Of a stretch of DNA of 64,000 nt, positions 44,698 to 55,476 are shown in pieces. Position 1 is the first letter of the stretch, and each line of letters starts with the position of its first letter. A program made the translations under genes and the position numbers. The stretch is from Bradyrhizobium diazoefficiens. Lineage in GTDB: Bacteria; Pseudomonadota; Alphaproteobacteria; Rhizobiales; Xanthobacteraceae. Under the pieces are notes generated by a model. That model saw only the letters and a list, made by a program, of their open reading frames with translations, did no database searches and was not told the DNA's origin. Location: positions 4,430,501 through 4,494,500 of the forward strand of contig NZ_CP067102.1 of the NCBI RefSeq assembly GCF_016616885.1, written 5' to 3'.

Positions 44698-46848
44698 ATG
44701 CGAGACGTGGCGATGTCGCCGGCACGGGTCTTCGACGGTCTACGACGCACGCCGCCCGGCAGCCGGCTCGGCGTCGCGTCGCTGACCGGCGGGATTTCGT
44801 TCGTGGCGCTGATCCTGTCCGCGCTGAAGGAGGCGTGGGGCGCCGATCCGGACGTCGCGCTGTTCGACCACGACAGCATCACCTACAAGGATTTCGCGCA
44901 CGGCTCCTTCGAGCTCGTCACCAAGGAGGCCGTGCCGCGCCACATCATCGTCGACGATCCCGGACAGACCGTCGTCCTGAGCAAGACCGGGTCCTCGGTC
45001 AGCTTCGCCCAGCTCGCCAACAACGCGTCGCAGATGGACGACTTGCAAGCCCAGCAACAGGACGTGCTCGCGAACTATTCGCGGGAGCACGGGCCGGCCG
45101 GCTCCAGCACGCCGCCCGGCGAAACCGCCGATCCGTCGCCGCAGCCGATTAATTTCGAGGCTCCGAACGGGCCGACGGCGCCGCATGCCCTTGAGGGACT
45201 GGTAGTGCCGGCGAGCTTGGTCCCGGACGCGCCGATCCATTCGGCACCGACCCTGAACCTCGGATCGGCTCCGGTCGAGATCGACACGATCAGGTTCGAC
45301 GAATTCTCCGCATCCAGCGGCAGCTTCTCGGCCTCGAGCTTCGGCTCCGGCGGCGCGCCGACCTTCGGCATCGCCGGCGGGATCGTCGGTCCCTTCACGG
45401 TGGCGGGCGCGAGCTTCGACGTGGAGAAGCCGGGCTCGTTCGGAATCCTCTACGTGAACAGCCATACCGGCGCCTACACCTACGTGCCCAACAACGACGC
45501 CATCAACGCGCTGAAGGCTCCCAGCGCCGACAACTTCACGATCACCGCCTCCGACGGCTTCGCCTCAGCGAGCCAGAGCTTCACCATCGACATCAACGGG
45601 ACGGACGACGCGTCCGTGATCTCCGGCGCCACCGCCGGATCGGTCGCCGCCACCGCAATGGCCGCCACGGCCTTCGCGGCCGGTCACGACGTCCATGCCG
45701 CGCCGACCGCGAGCGGCACGCTGACCGACGCCGACGTCGACGATCCCGCCAACACGTTCACCGTGGTGAGCACGCCCCACGCCAGCGACCACGGCTACGG
45801 TACCTTCACCATGACGACCGACGGGCACTGGACCTACACGCTCGACGACGCCAATCCGGCCGTGCTCGCGCTGAAGGCCTGCGACACGACGACGGACACT
45901 TTCACCGTGACCACGATCGGCGGCACGCCGCAGACGATCACCGTGACCATCCAGGGCGCGGGCGATCCATCCGTCGTCTCCGGCGACACGCATGGACGCG
46001 TGGTCGAGGCTGGCGGGGTCCACAACGCCGACCACGGCGTCCCGACCGCCAGCGGCGTGCTGACCGCCGTCGACGTCGACGGACCTTCGAACGACTTCGA
46101 CGCGGTCGCCTGTCCCGAGACCAGCGACCACGGCTACGGCACCTTCACCATGACGTCCGACGGGCACTGGACCTTCGCGCTCGACAACGGCAATTGCGCG
46201 GTCCAGGCGCTCAACGTCGGTCAGAACCTCACCGACAGCTTCACGGTGACGACGGCGGACGGGACCGCGCAATCGGTGAGCATCACGATCGAGGGCAGCA
46301 ACGACGCGGCGACGATCTGCGGGGATACCCACGGATGCGTGACCGAACCGAGCAACTCCTGCCTGCCGCCGCCCAGCGCCAGCGGCACCTTGAGCGACAA
46401 GGACGTGGACAATCCGGACGATACCTTCACGGCGACGACGTGCCCTCAGGCCAGCGAGCACGGCTACGGCAGCTTCACCATGACGGCCGACGGCACCTGG
46501 ACCTACACGCTCGATCCGGGCAACCCGGCGGTGGAGGCCCTGCGGTCCTGCGATACGCTGACCGACTGCTTCATCGTGACCACGATCGACGGAACGCCCC
46601 AGACGGTGAGCGTGACCATCCAGGGCGCGGCGGAGGCCGATTCGTTCCGGTTCAAGGAAAGCTTCGGCTCCGCCCCTGCGGCCCCGACGCCGGCATCGTC
46701 CGCCGAGGTCGTCCAGGCGGCTTTCGCCGACGCCGCTCATCCGACGGCAATTCCGCCGGACGACCTACACTCGGTCGGGCACGACGCGGGCCCACACGAG
46801 GCGGCCGCCGTCGGGTTCCATCCGCCGCAGCACGATCTGATCGTCTGA
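44698..46848 (+). CDS. VCBS-repeat surface or secreted protein
   Basis: Protein of about 716 residues. N-terminal hydrophobic helix near residues 24-40 (LGVASLTGGISFVALILSAL). Then a segment (about 55-128) with IIVDDPGQTVVLSKTGSSVS, MDDLQAQQQDVLANYS, and a linker STPPGE. Next a cadherin-like domain (about 223-308) and three VCBS repeats (about 335-428, 448-540, 558-651), each with SG-L-DxDVD, GYGTFTMT-DG-W-Y-LD and TDTFTVTT-G motifs. The last 60 residues are Ala/Pro/His-rich and end in HDLIV, similar to type I secreted rhizobial proteins. Cysteines are frequent in the repeats, which is unusual. Start uncertain (44632, 44698 or 44713). Probably an adhesin or matrix protein; secretion genes are not in the window. 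Confidence 0.8.
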   Translation: MRDVAMSPARVFDGLRRTPPGSRLGVASLTGGISFVALILSALKEAWGADPDVALFDHDSITYKDFAHGSFELVTKEAVPRHIIVDDPGQTVVLSKTGSSVSFAQLANNASQMDDLQAQQQDVLANYSREHGPAGSSTPPGETADPSPQPINFEAPNGPTAPHALEGLVVPASLVPDAPIHSAPTLNLGSAPVEIDTIRFDEFSASSGSFSASSFGSGGAPTFGIAGGIVGPFTVAGASFDVEKPGSFGILYVNSHTGAYTYVPNNDAINALKAPSADNFTITASDGFASASQSFTIDINGTDDASVISGATAGSVAATAMAATAFAAGHDVHAAPTASGTLTDADVDDPANTFTVVSTPHASDHGYGTFTMTTDGHWTYTLDDANPAVLALKACDTTTDTFTVTTIGGTPQTITVTIQGAGDPSVVSGDTHGRVVEAGGVHNADHGVPTASGVLTAVDVDGPSNDFDAVACPETSDHGYGTFTMTSDGHWTFALDNGNCAVQALNVGQNLTDSFTVTTADGTAQSVSITIEGSNDAATICGDTHGCVTEPSNSCLPPPSASGTLSDKDVDNPDDTFTATTCPQASEHGYGSFTMTADGTWTYTLDPGNPAVEALRSCDTLTDCFIVTTIDGTPQTVSVTIQGAAEADSFRFKESFGSAPAAPTPASSAEVVQAAFADAAHPTAIPPDDLHSVGHDAGPHEAAAVGFHPPQHDLIV
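45700..46626 (+). repeat. Three tandem VCBS-coding units of about 333 bases
   Basis: The motif coding GYGTFTMT recurs at spacings of about 336 and 333 bases. The three units are alike but not identical, showing old duplication rather than a recent one. Confidence 0.8.
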
Positions 46849-46957
46849 GCGCCGGTTTCCGGCCGGCGGACTTTGTGTTTGCCGCGCATTCACAGGTAAT
46901 GGCGGATCGTTTGCGAATGTCCCGGAACAGAATCATGTCGTTCCGGCTTGACCCGGC

Positions 46958-47104
46958 ATGGATAGATTCTTTCTCGCGATCATAGTGTCGGCCGTGCTGC
47001 TGCTGATCGTGGCCTCTGACCTCCTGGTCAATGGCCCGAGCAGGCAGGACCAGACGGCGGAAATGGCCAATATCCAGCCGGTCGTGGTCCGGCTGATCAG
47101 ATAG
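46958..47104 (+). CDS. Small membrane protein (48 aa)
   Basis: Forward-strand frame of 48 codons: MDRFFLAIIVSAVLLLIVAS, then DLLVNGPSRQDQTAEMANIQ and PVVVRLIR. One hydrophobic helix near the N-terminus (a signal anchor), then a short outside tail. It lies between the VCBS gene and ntrC, 109 bases after the VCBS stop. Coding-like but without known function. Confidence 0.5.
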   Translation: MDRFFLAIIVSAVLLLIVASDLLVNGPSRQDQTAEMANIQPVVVRLIR

Positions 47105-47220
47105 GTGCGACACTGCGCGCTGCGGCCGAATGACGAATTCGAACGTTCCCGCGGAACATTTGAGCCCGGCTCGGACTTCTGCTCACCGCGTCAGCCACAC
47201 AGGCCAGCGCGATCCGGACA

Positions 47221-47254
47221 GGCTCAGCTCACCTTTGGTAGGGGGAGCTGAGCC
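47221..47254 (-). terminator. Perfect 10-base inverted repeat after ntrC
   Basis: Arms GGCTCAGCTC (47221-47230) and GAGCTGAGCC (47245-47254), loop of 14 bases. It lies just downstream of the ntrC stop on the reverse strand. No T run follows, so it is a possible transcript end or processing hairpin rather than a classical intrinsic terminator. Confidence 0.4.
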
Positions 47255-47266
47255 ACCGCTCCGAAA

Positions 47267-48709
<1,443 letters not shown>

Positions 48710-48718
48710 TGTTAATCC

Positions 48719-49888
48719 TCATTTTGCCCCCTGTGATGCAGACGACGACTTCCCGGCAGAGCCGTCGCGACTGCTGTGATCAGCGTGTTTGACCGATGTG
48801 GAATACATCGGCATCAGCACGCGGAAGGTGGTCTTTCGCGGCTGAGACTCGCATTCGATGATGCCCCCGTGATCGCCGATGATCTTGGCGACCAGCGCGA
48901 GACCGAGGCCAGAGCCGGTCTGCTTGGTGGTCACGAAGGGATCGAACAGATTGGGCAGAAGATCGTCCGGCACGCCTGGTCCATTGTCCCTCACGCAGAA
49001 TTCAAGCGGCAGGGATACCCGGGATTTTTGACCGGGGACTGACAGGCGCACGCCGGGGCGGAACGCGGTGGTGAGCTGGATCTCGGCGTCGGGAACGTCG
49101 ATCAGTGCTTCGGCGGCATTCTTCACCAGATTGAGGAACACCTGGATCAGCTGGTCCTGGTTCGCCAGCACCGGCGGCAGCGACGGATCGTAATCCTCGA
49201 TGAAACGGATGTTGCGGGCAAAGCCCGACTGCGCCAGCCGCTTCACGTGGTCGAGCACCGAATGGATGTTGACGGGGCCGCGCACCACGGGTCGTTCGTC
49301 GCCGAACACCTCCATGCGGTCGACCAGCGTCACGATGCGGTCGGCTTCGTCGCAGATCAGGCGGGTCAGCATGCGGTCTTCGGAGGAGGCCTGCTGCTCG
49401 AGCAACTGCGCCGCGCCGCGGATGCCGGAGAGCGGGTTCTTGATCTCGTGCGCCAGCATGGCCGCGAGCGCAATCACCGAACGGGCGGCGCTGCGATGGG
49501 TGAGCTGCCGGTCCATCTTGTCGGCGATAGAACGCTCCTGGAGCATCACCACGATATGGCCGGGCCGCTCGGTGAGCGGCGCGACATGCAGATCGACCTG
49601 GCGGTCGCCGCCCATGCGCGGCGTGCCGAGATCGACCTTGTATTCGTTGACCGGCGAATTCGACGAGCGCACCTGGTCGATCAGCGCCAGCAAGGGACTG
49701 CCAAACGGCACCAGCTCTTTCAACGACTGCCGCTTCAAGAACTGCGTCGAGATATCGAAGAAGGCTTCTGTCGCGATATTGGCGGCGACGATCTTGCCGT
49801 CGGGCCCGATCATCAGCACGGGATTGGGCAAGGCATCCAGGATCGCGTCGCTGTCGGACGGCTTGCGATGGTCAGCGGCTGAGGTCAT
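48719..49888 (-). CDS. ntrB: Nitrogen-regulation sensor kinase NtrB
   Basis: Cytoplasmic histidine kinase of 389 residues that sets NtrC phosphorylation under PII control. PAS-like N-terminal domain (about 15-120), phospho-acceptor His in [20 protein letters not shown], and ATP lid [20 protein letters not shown] with [12 protein letters not shown]. No membrane helix. The start at 49888 overlaps the dusB stop as ATGA, so dusB and ntrB are coupled. Confidence 0.95.
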   Translation of the reverse strand: MTSAADHRKPSDSDAILDALPNPVLMIGPDGKIVAANIATEAFFDISTQFLKRQSLKELVPFGSPLLALIDQVRSSNSPVNEYKVDLGTPRMGGDRQVDLHVAPLTERPGHIVVMLQERSIADKMDRQLTHRSAARSVIALAAMLAHEIKNPLSGIRGAAQLLEQQASSEDRMLTRLICDEADRIVTLVDRMEVFGDERPVVRGPVNIHSVLDHVKRLAQSGFARNIRFIEDYDPSLPPVLANQDQLIQVFLNLVKNAAEALIDVPDAEIQLTTAFRPGVRLSVPGQKSRVSLPLEFCVRDNGPGVPDDLLPNLFDPFVTTKQTGSGLGLALVAKIIGDHGGIIECESQPRKTTFRVLMPMYSTSVKHADHSSRDGSAGKSSSASQGAK

Positions 49889-50961
49889 GCAGCAGCGCTC
49901 CATGCGAAATCGTCGAACGCATCCTGCAGGGACTGGTGCACGAGGCCCGGATCCTCGGACGTCAGGATCTTCTGGCGCCAGGCCTTCAGCGTCTCGACCG
50001 GCGTGCCGCTCGCTTCGGCCGCGACATCGAGCGCCCAGCCGAGATGTTTTCGCGCATGCTTGAGGCCCACGCGCAGGCCGTAGAGCGCGCAGACGCCCTC
50101 ATAGAGCGTGCGGACATAATGAAGCTGCGTCGCGAGCGACGGCGTCGTTTCTGCCGCCCCGCCATTCAGGCGCCGGCCGATCTCGCCGGGCAGCCAGGGC
50201 TGGCCCTGCGCGCCGCGGCCGATCATCACGGCATCGGCGCCGGAGACTTCGAGCGCCGCGAGCGCCTTCTCATAAGTGGTGATGTCGCCGTTGACGACGA
50301 GCGGAATGGAGATGGCCTCGCGCACCGCGCGGATCGCATCCCAATCGGCCTCGCCCTTGTAGAACTGACAGCGGGTGCGGCCATGGACGGTGACGAGCTT
50401 GACGCCGGCGGCCTCCGCGCGACGCGCCAGCTCCGGCGCGTTGCGGGTGCGGTCATCCCAGCCGAGCCGCATCTTCAGCGTCACCGGAACCTTCACGGCA
50501 GCAATCGTCACCTCGATCAGGCTGACGGCATGATCGAGATCGCGCATCAGGGCGGAGCCCGACTGGCCCCCGGTGACGTGGCGGGCCGGACAGCCCATGT
50601 TGATGTCGATGATATCGGCGCCCTCGGCCTCGGCGATCCGGGCGCCTTCGGCCATCCAGTGCGCCTCGCAGCCGGCGAGCTGGACCACGTGCGGCCCGAC
50701 CCCGGTCGCTTCGCAGCGCAACCGCGACATCCGGTGGCCATTGGCGAGCTCATCGCTGGCCGTCATTTCGGAGACGACCAGACCCGCGCCGAGCTCGGCG
50801 GCCAGCCGGCGGACGGGTGAGTCCGTCACTCCCGACATCGGTGCCAGGAAGACCGGGGTAGCGATTTCAATATCGCCTATTTTCAACGGCTTAGAGCCTG
50901 AACTTGCCGGGCCGGTCACAGGGGTCTCGTTCAGTGGACAGGGCCTCATCGCGCCTGCCAT
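49885..50961 (-). CDS. dusB: tRNA-dihydrouridine synthase (NifR3-like)
   Basis: Flavin enzyme of 358 residues that reduces uridines in tRNA. TIM-barrel signature: [18 protein letters not shown], then [14 protein letters not shown] with the catalytic Cys, [11 protein letters not shown] and the [16 protein letters not shown] block. In alphaproteobacteria this gene (nifR3) heads the ntrBC operon; the same order is seen here. Start 50961 or an ATG four codons later. Confidence 0.94.
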   Translation of the reverse strand: MAGAMRPCPLNETPVTGPASSGSKPLKIGDIEIATPVFLAPMSGVTDSPVRRLAAELGAGLVVSEMTASDELANGHRMSRLRCEATGVGPHVVQLAGCEAHWMAEGARIAEAEGADIIDINMGCPARHVTGGQSGSALMRDLDHAVSLIEVTIAAVKVPVTLKMRLGWDDRTRNAPELARRAEAAGVKLVTVHGRTRCQFYKGEADWDAIRAVREAISIPLVVNGDITTYEKALAALEVSGADAVMIGRGAQGQPWLPGEIGRRLNGGAAETTPSLATQLHYVRTLYEGVCALYGLRVGLKHARKHLGWALDVAAEASGTPVETLKAWRQKILTSEDPGLVHQSLQDAFDDFAWSAAA

Positions 50962-51167
50962 GGCCTATCTTGCGCACAATTCTTGTGCAGTCAAGCGTCA
51001 TGCCTACAGTTTAGACAGTTCTGCAGATCTTTCAAGTGCAGTGCAGCAAAATGCTGAATCCCACAATCCCGGGAAACCCCCTTTTTTTGCGGGCCTGCCG
51101 TGCTAGAGGCATGCCGGCAATCACCCCACGCCCGACGCATCCCTTAACAGTTCAATATTTGAGTCCT

Positions 51168-52349
51168 ATGGCGAAATCACAGCGCACCGCAGTCGTTCTT
51201 GTCGCGGCCGGACGTGGCCTGCGCGCGGGCGCGGGCGGGCCGAAGCAATATCGTGAGATCGGCGGCGTGCCCGTGATCTACCGCGCCATGGAAGCCTTCA
51301 GCACCCACGCGGACGTGTTCGCCGTGCAGCCGGTGGTGAACCCGGACGACGGCGCCATGTTCACGGCAGCGGTCGCAGGCTTGAAGCACGAGGCGCCGAC
51401 CAATGGCGGCGCGACGCGTCAGGCCTCGGTGCTCGCCGGTCTCGAAGCGCTCGCCAGGCACCAGCCCGACATCGTCCTGATCCACGATGCCGCGCGTCCC
51501 TTCGTCTCGGCCGGCGTGATCTCGCGCGCGATCGCGGCGGCAAGCCGCACAGGTGCGGCGATCCCCGTCGTCGCCGTCACCGACACCATCAAGGTCACGA
51601 GCGCGGACGGCAATGTCGAGGACACGCCGGACCGGGCAAGTTTGCGAATCGCGCAGACGCCGCAATCCTTTCGTTTCGATGTCATCCTCGAAGCGCATCG
51701 TCGCGCGGCAAAGGACGGACGAAGCGATTTCACCGATGATGCCGCGATCGCCGAATGGGCGGGATTGACGGTTGCGACGTTTGAAGGCGATGTTGCCAAC
51801 ATGAAGCTCACCACCCCCGAAGATTTCGCGCGCGAGGAAGCGCGTCTGGCCAGCCTGCTCGGCGACATCAGGACCGGCACGGGCTATGACGTCCACGCCT
51901 TCGGCGAAGGCGACCATCTCATGCTCTGCGGCGTGCGTGTGCCGCACACCAAGGGTTTTCTCGCCCACTCCGACGGCGATGTCGGCCTTCATGCGCTGGT
52001 GGATGCGATCCTCGGCGCGCTGGCCGACGGCGACATCGGCTCGCACTTCCCGCCGAGCGATGCGAAGTGGAAGGGCGCCTCCTCCGATCAGTTTTTGAAA
52101 TACGCCATCGAGCGCGTGACGGCGCGCGGCGGCCGCGTCGCCAATCTCGAGGTCACGATGATCTGCGAGCGGCCGAAGATCGGCCCGCTGCGCGACACCA
52201 TGCGCGCGCGCATTGCCGAGATCTCCGGCGTTGACATCTCCCGCGTCGCGGTGAAGGCGACGACCAGCGAGCGGCTCGGCTTCACCGGCCGTGAGGAAGG
52301 CATCGCGGCCACCGCGAGCGCCACCATCCGCCTGCCCTGGAGCGTCTAG
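51168..52349 (+). CDS. ispDF: Bifunctional IspD/IspF of the MEP pathway
   Basis: Fused enzyme of 393 residues. Residues 1 to about 225 are IspD (cytidylyltransferase): [17 protein letters not shown], and [12 protein letters not shown]. Residues about 230-393 are IspF (cyclodiphosphate synthase): [19 protein letters not shown] with the metal Asp/His pair and [10 protein letters not shown]. It makes isoprenoid precursors. Such fusions are common in alphaproteobacteria. Start ATG 51168 precedes the nucleotide-binding loop. Divergent from dusB. Confidence 0.96.
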   Translation: MAKSQRTAVVLVAAGRGLRAGAGGPKQYREIGGVPVIYRAMEAFSTHADVFAVQPVVNPDDGAMFTAAVAGLKHEAPTNGGATRQASVLAGLEALARHQPDIVLIHDAARPFVSAGVISRAIAAASRTGAAIPVVAVTDTIKVTSADGNVEDTPDRASLRIAQTPQSFRFDVILEAHRRAAKDGRSDFTDDAAIAEWAGLTVATFEGDVANMKLTTPEDFAREEARLASLLGDIRTGTGYDVHAFGEGDHLMLCGVRVPHTKGFLAHSDGDVGLHALVDAILGALADGDIGSHFPPSDAKWKGASSDQFLKYAIERVTARGGRVANLEVTMICERPKIGPLRDTMRARIAEISGVDISRVAVKATTSERLGFTGREEGIAATASATIRLPWSV

Positions 52350-52352
52350 GCC

Positions 52353-52964
52353 ATGGGCGGCAGCGACGCACGCGCCCTCTCCCGCTCGCTGCTCGATCTG
52401 TGCCGGATGCGCAAGCTGACGATCGCGACCGCCGAGTCCTGCACCGGCGGCCTGGTCGCCGGCGCGCTGACCGATATTCCCGGTTCGTCTGATGTCATCG
52501 ATCGCGGCTTCGTCACCTATTCCAACGACGCCAAGCGCGCGATGCTCGGCGTCGAGGCCAGCACACTCACCAATTTCGGCGCGGTCAGCAAGGAGACCGC
52601 GACCGCCATGGCCGTCGGCGCACTGGAGCGTGCCGGCGTTGATCTCGCGGTTGCCATCACCGGCATTGCCGGCCCCGGTGGCGCCACGCCCGGCAAGCCG
52701 GTCGGCCTCGTGCATTTCGCCGTTGCCGCGCGCGATGGCCGCATCGTTCATCGCGAGCAGCGATTTGGCGCGATCGGCCGCACCGCCGTGCGTCAGCGCT
52801 CGGTGGTCGAGGCCCTGCGCATGCTGATGGATCTCGCCCGCGGCCCCCAGGCCGCGGCCAAGCCGCGCCGCGCCACCGCCGCAACCCGCCTGCGCCCGCG
52901 CGTCACACGAACGCCGCGCCGGCACGTCGCGAAGCGAAGGCCGCCGCGATCGCCGCGGGGTTGA
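52353..52964 (+). CDS. CinA-type nicotinamide-nucleotide amidase with basic tail
   Basis: Protein of 203 residues consisting of the CinA C-terminal (PncC amidase) domain: TIATAESCTGGLVAGALTDI, GFVTYSNDAKRAMLGV, and VAITGIAGPGGATPGKPVGL. It recycles NMN to NaMN. After about residue 165 it continues in a strongly Arg-rich tail (RLRPRVTRTPRRHVAKRR) not part of the family fold. It follows ispDF by three bases, suggesting one operon. Confidence 0.88.
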   Translation: MGGSDARALSRSLLDLCRMRKLTIATAESCTGGLVAGALTDIPGSSDVIDRGFVTYSNDAKRAMLGVEASTLTNFGAVSKETATAMAVGALERAGVDLAVAITGIAGPGGATPGKPVGLVHFAVAARDGRIVHREQRFGAIGRTAVRQRSVVEALRMLMDLARGPQAAAKPRRATAATRLRPRVTRTPRRHVAKRRPPRSPRG

Positions 52965-52970
52965 GGCGCC

Positions 52971-53747
52971 TTACGCAGCTGCCAGCAGCGCGCTCGCGTG
53001 ATCGAGCACGCGCTGCTTGACCGCATCGGCATCCGACGGCTTCACCTTCGCGCTCACCGTCAACTCTACGACCGGTGCCACGGGATCCGTGGCGATCACC
53101 TTCGATACATTGACCGACGGCGCGGCCCGCGCGTCGACCCGCGGATCATCGCGCAGCTCCTTCAGGATCCGGTCGGCGAGCGTATTGGCCGAACCCGCCC
53201 TGACCGGAAAAGTCACCTTGACCTCGCCCGTGCCGGGATAGGCGCTATGATTGATGATGGCGGCACCCCAGACCTGGCCGTTCGGCAGCAGGATCTGCGT
53301 GTTGTCGGGCGCGACCAGCTCGGTCATGAACAGCGACAGCGATCTCACCTTGCCGGCCTTGCCGCCGACCTCGACGTCATCGCCGATGTGGAAGGGCCGG
53401 AACAGCAGCAGCATGACGCCCGCGGCGAGATTGGACAGCGTGCCCTGCAACGCCAGACCGATGGCGAGTGATGTTGCGCCCAACACCGCGACGAGGCTCG
53501 CCGTCTGGATGCCAAAGAGTTGCAGCACGGCGATGCCGACCACCGCCAGCACGCCGTAACGCGTGACGCTGGACACGAACAGGGTCACGAGCGGATCGAC
53601 CCGGTGGCCGACATCGAGCACACGCGTGACGACGCGCTGCATGGCGCCCGACAGATACCAGCCGATCGCCAGCAGCAGGATCGCGTAGATCGCGTTCAGT
53701 CCATACAGGACGAGTGACGCTTTCAGCGTGTCGAAATTGATGGTCAT
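52971..53747 (-). CDS. MscS-type small-conductance mechanosensitive channel
   Basis: Membrane channel of 258 residues. Three N-terminal helices, the last with the pore-lining pattern (LVAVLGATSLAIGLALQGTLSNLAAGVMLLL read in two parts), then the MscS beta domain (PFHIGDDVEVGGKAGKV and TQILLPNGQVWGAAIINHS). It opens on membrane tension to release solutes. Start ATG 53747 with a GGAGAC site upstream. Converges with the CinA-type gene, seven bases apart. Confidence 0.9.
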   Translation of the reverse strand: MTINFDTLKASLVLYGLNAIYAILLLAIGWYLSGAMQRVVTRVLDVGHRVDPLVTLFVSSVTRYGVLAVVGIAVLQLFGIQTASLVAVLGATSLAIGLALQGTLSNLAAGVMLLLFRPFHIGDDVEVGGKAGKVRSLSLFMTELVAPDNTQILLPNGQVWGAAIINHSAYPGTGEVKVTFPVRAGSANTLADRILKELRDDPRVDARAAPSVNVSKVIATDPVAPVVELTVSAKVKPSDADAVKQRVLDHASALLAAA

Positions 53748-53840
53748 GAGGTCTCCAACCCGGAACAATCGGTTGCAAACTCGCCGTCGTGGAAAATGAT
53801 CCTTTCAGCGGCCGAAGTTCCACATCGACCGCAGCCACCC

Positions 53841-54020
53841 TCACTGCGTCGTACGCTCGATCCGGTGCATGACGGGAAGCTTTTGTTCGATCGCCTTGGC
53901 AAGCACCGTCCCCGTCGTCCGGCCGAGCTCCTTGGCAATGATCGTGATCGGCTTGGTGCCGGCGAGTTTCCTGAGCTTGCTGAGCTCTTCCTCGCTCCAC
54001 GACTGCTTCCAGCGCGCCAT
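53841..54020 (-). CDS. Small Myb/SANT-like helix-turn-helix protein (59 aa)
   Basis: Protein of 59 residues. The sequence MARWKQSWSEEELSKLRKLA, then GTKPITIIAKELGRTTGTVL, has the spacing of a Myb/SANT three-helix domain with a W at the start. Probably DNA- or protein-binding; function unknown. Start at ATG 54020; a frame from 54158 adds residues without coding character. Confidence 0.65.
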   Translation of the reverse strand: MARWKQSWSEEELSKLRKLAGTKPITIIAKELGRTTGTVLAKAIEQKLPVMHRIERTTQ

Positions 54021-54239
54021 GTCCCCTGGTCCCACTACAAAAAGCCCCGCGCCCGACTCGGATTGTACTTGAGGACCTTGAGAGCGGCTGTCTTTCGGGT
54101 GTGCCGCATGCGGCAAGGGGTGTTTCGTCAGGACAAGCCGTTTTGGCACAAACTGCACTTGTCAGACCGTGCAGTGCGGCGTTCGAATCGAAGGTCTTGC
54201 GCCCTGCCTTGGCGCCTCCGAGCCACTATCCCTTGCGCT

Positions 54240-54870
54240 GCCTGTCGGGCAAAACACTCAACCGGCGGGTCAATCAGCTAGCGCTAAAATATTCCGCTTT
54301 ACCGAAATTCGGCTTTGGCGTAATGGTGTGCCACCTCATCCCGGTCAGAGGGGCGTATCGCGATCGTCACGAACGTGGGGTGAGCCGTGGTGGACGCCGA
54401 CTGCATCGGCGCGATTGGTTTCGCAGGGCGGGCAACCGTGAGCGAGAGCATCGCGCGCACGACCGGTGCGGTCAGCGTACGGCAAAACCGTGTCGTCCTG
54501 ACGCCCGGGGTCTGTGCGTCAAGTCTTGCGGTGATGGGTGTGGCCCAACCGGGTCCGCGCATCAGCCATCCGCAAGGCGACGGGGGCAATAGTGCATCGC
54601 TCCCCGGGGAGAGCACGGCATAAGCCGTCAACCCACTGCGCAGGGAAGGCCGGATGTTTGGCTTCACCTGTATGCCGCTGTGCAGCCTCTTGTAGCGCAA
54701 CCATCGCACAGTGGATCGCGGGTGCCCAGCCGGCACCCGGTCTTCCCTGCGCCCTCTGACACTGGAGGGCGAGACGAGGAAGCAAAACTCGGGCGAGACG
54801 CGTCGCGAGGATGCGGATCTGTGTCTGCGAGTTGAGATGCGAGCTATTGGAAGAGGGATGTTGCCCCTCG
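54240..54870. repeat. Dispersed non-coding repeat element
   Basis: A gene-free region of about 630 bases. It begins with GTCGGGCAAAACACTCAACC and an AT-rich AAATATTCCGCTTTACC, followed by CCGGTCAGAGGGGCGTATCG and GCGATCGTCACGAACG. It ends with a block reading TCTTCCCTGCGCCCTCTGAC. I recall highly similar stretches many times over in Bradyrhizobium and Rhodopseudomonas genomes, often misannotated as genes. It carries no convincing open frame. The whole 54021-54987 stretch holds no called gene. Confidence 0.55.
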
Positions 54871-54873
54871 CTC

Positions 54874-54960
54874 GGTCATTGCGATCACAGCGAAGCCATC
54901 CAGAATCCTTCCGCGGAACGATTTCGGATTGTTTCGTCGCAAGAGCTCCTCGCAATGACA
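54874..54960. repeat. Dispersed palindromic repeat, copy B
   Basis: Diverged copy of the 34721-34809 unit: GGTCATTGCGATCACAGCG, CCATCCAGAATCCTTCCGCG, and the closing CTCCTCGCAATGAC. The centre differs but the arms are recognisable. It lies at the 3' end of the RatA-like gene. Confidence 0.8.
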
Positions 54961-54987
54961 GTGGAGAGGCGTGCCAGACTGGAAGGA

Positions 54988-55470
54988 CTAGGACGACGCG
55001 AGCTTCGGCCGGCCGTAGATTGCGTCCGCCCGTTTCTCGAACGCAGTAGAGAACCGCGCGAATGCGGCGTCGAACATCGAGCCCATCAGCATCGCCAGCA
55101 TGCGGCTCTTGAACTCATAGGCGAGGAAGAAACCGACATCGCAGACGTCATTGCCATCCTGTTGGCCTTTGGGCTCGAACGTCCAGCGGTTTTCGAGATT
55201 ACTGAACGGACCTTGCAGATATTCGACCAGGATTTTCAGATTGGCGCGGTCGAGCGTCACGCGGCTGGTGAAGGATTCCTTGACCAGTTTGAACGACACC
55301 GTCATGTCGGCGATCAGCACCTCGGTGCCGTCGGGTTTCGCCATGCGCTGACGGATCTTCAACGCGCTGCACAGCGGCACGAATTCCGGGTAGCGCTCGA
55401 CATCGGCGACCAGATCAAACATCCTGGGTGCGCTGTGATTGACACGGCGCTTGCTCGAAAATTTGGGCAT
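54988..55470 (-). CDS. RatA/COQ10-type START-domain protein
   Basis: Protein of 160 residues with the polyketide cyclase/START fold: FSSKRRVNHSAPRMFDLVAD, ERYPEFVPLCSALKI, and GPFSNLENRWTFEPKG. The family includes the ubiquinone-binding COQ10 and RatA. Likely binds a quinone or lipid and aids respiration; a toxin role as RatA is not supported. Six bases separate it from lipA, one operon. Confidence 0.88.
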   Translation of the reverse strand: MPKFSSKRRVNHSAPRMFDLVADVERYPEFVPLCSALKIRQRMAKPDGTEVLIADMTVSFKLVKESFTSRVTLDRANLKILVEYLQGPFSNLENRWTFEPKGQQDGNDVCDVGFFLAYEFKSRMLAMLMGSMFDAAFARFSTAFEKRADAIYGRPKLASS

Positions 55471-55476
55471 GTCAGT

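Noticed and set aside
51177..52925. Reverse-strand open frame of 582 codons opposite ispDF and the CinA gene
   Set aside because: Antisense shadow spanning two well-supported genes; no recognisable domain or ribosome site.
54170..54245. tRNA-like segment around GTTCGAATC
   Set aside because: The T-loop-like string is present, but no acceptor stem, D-arm or anticodon arm can be formed around it.
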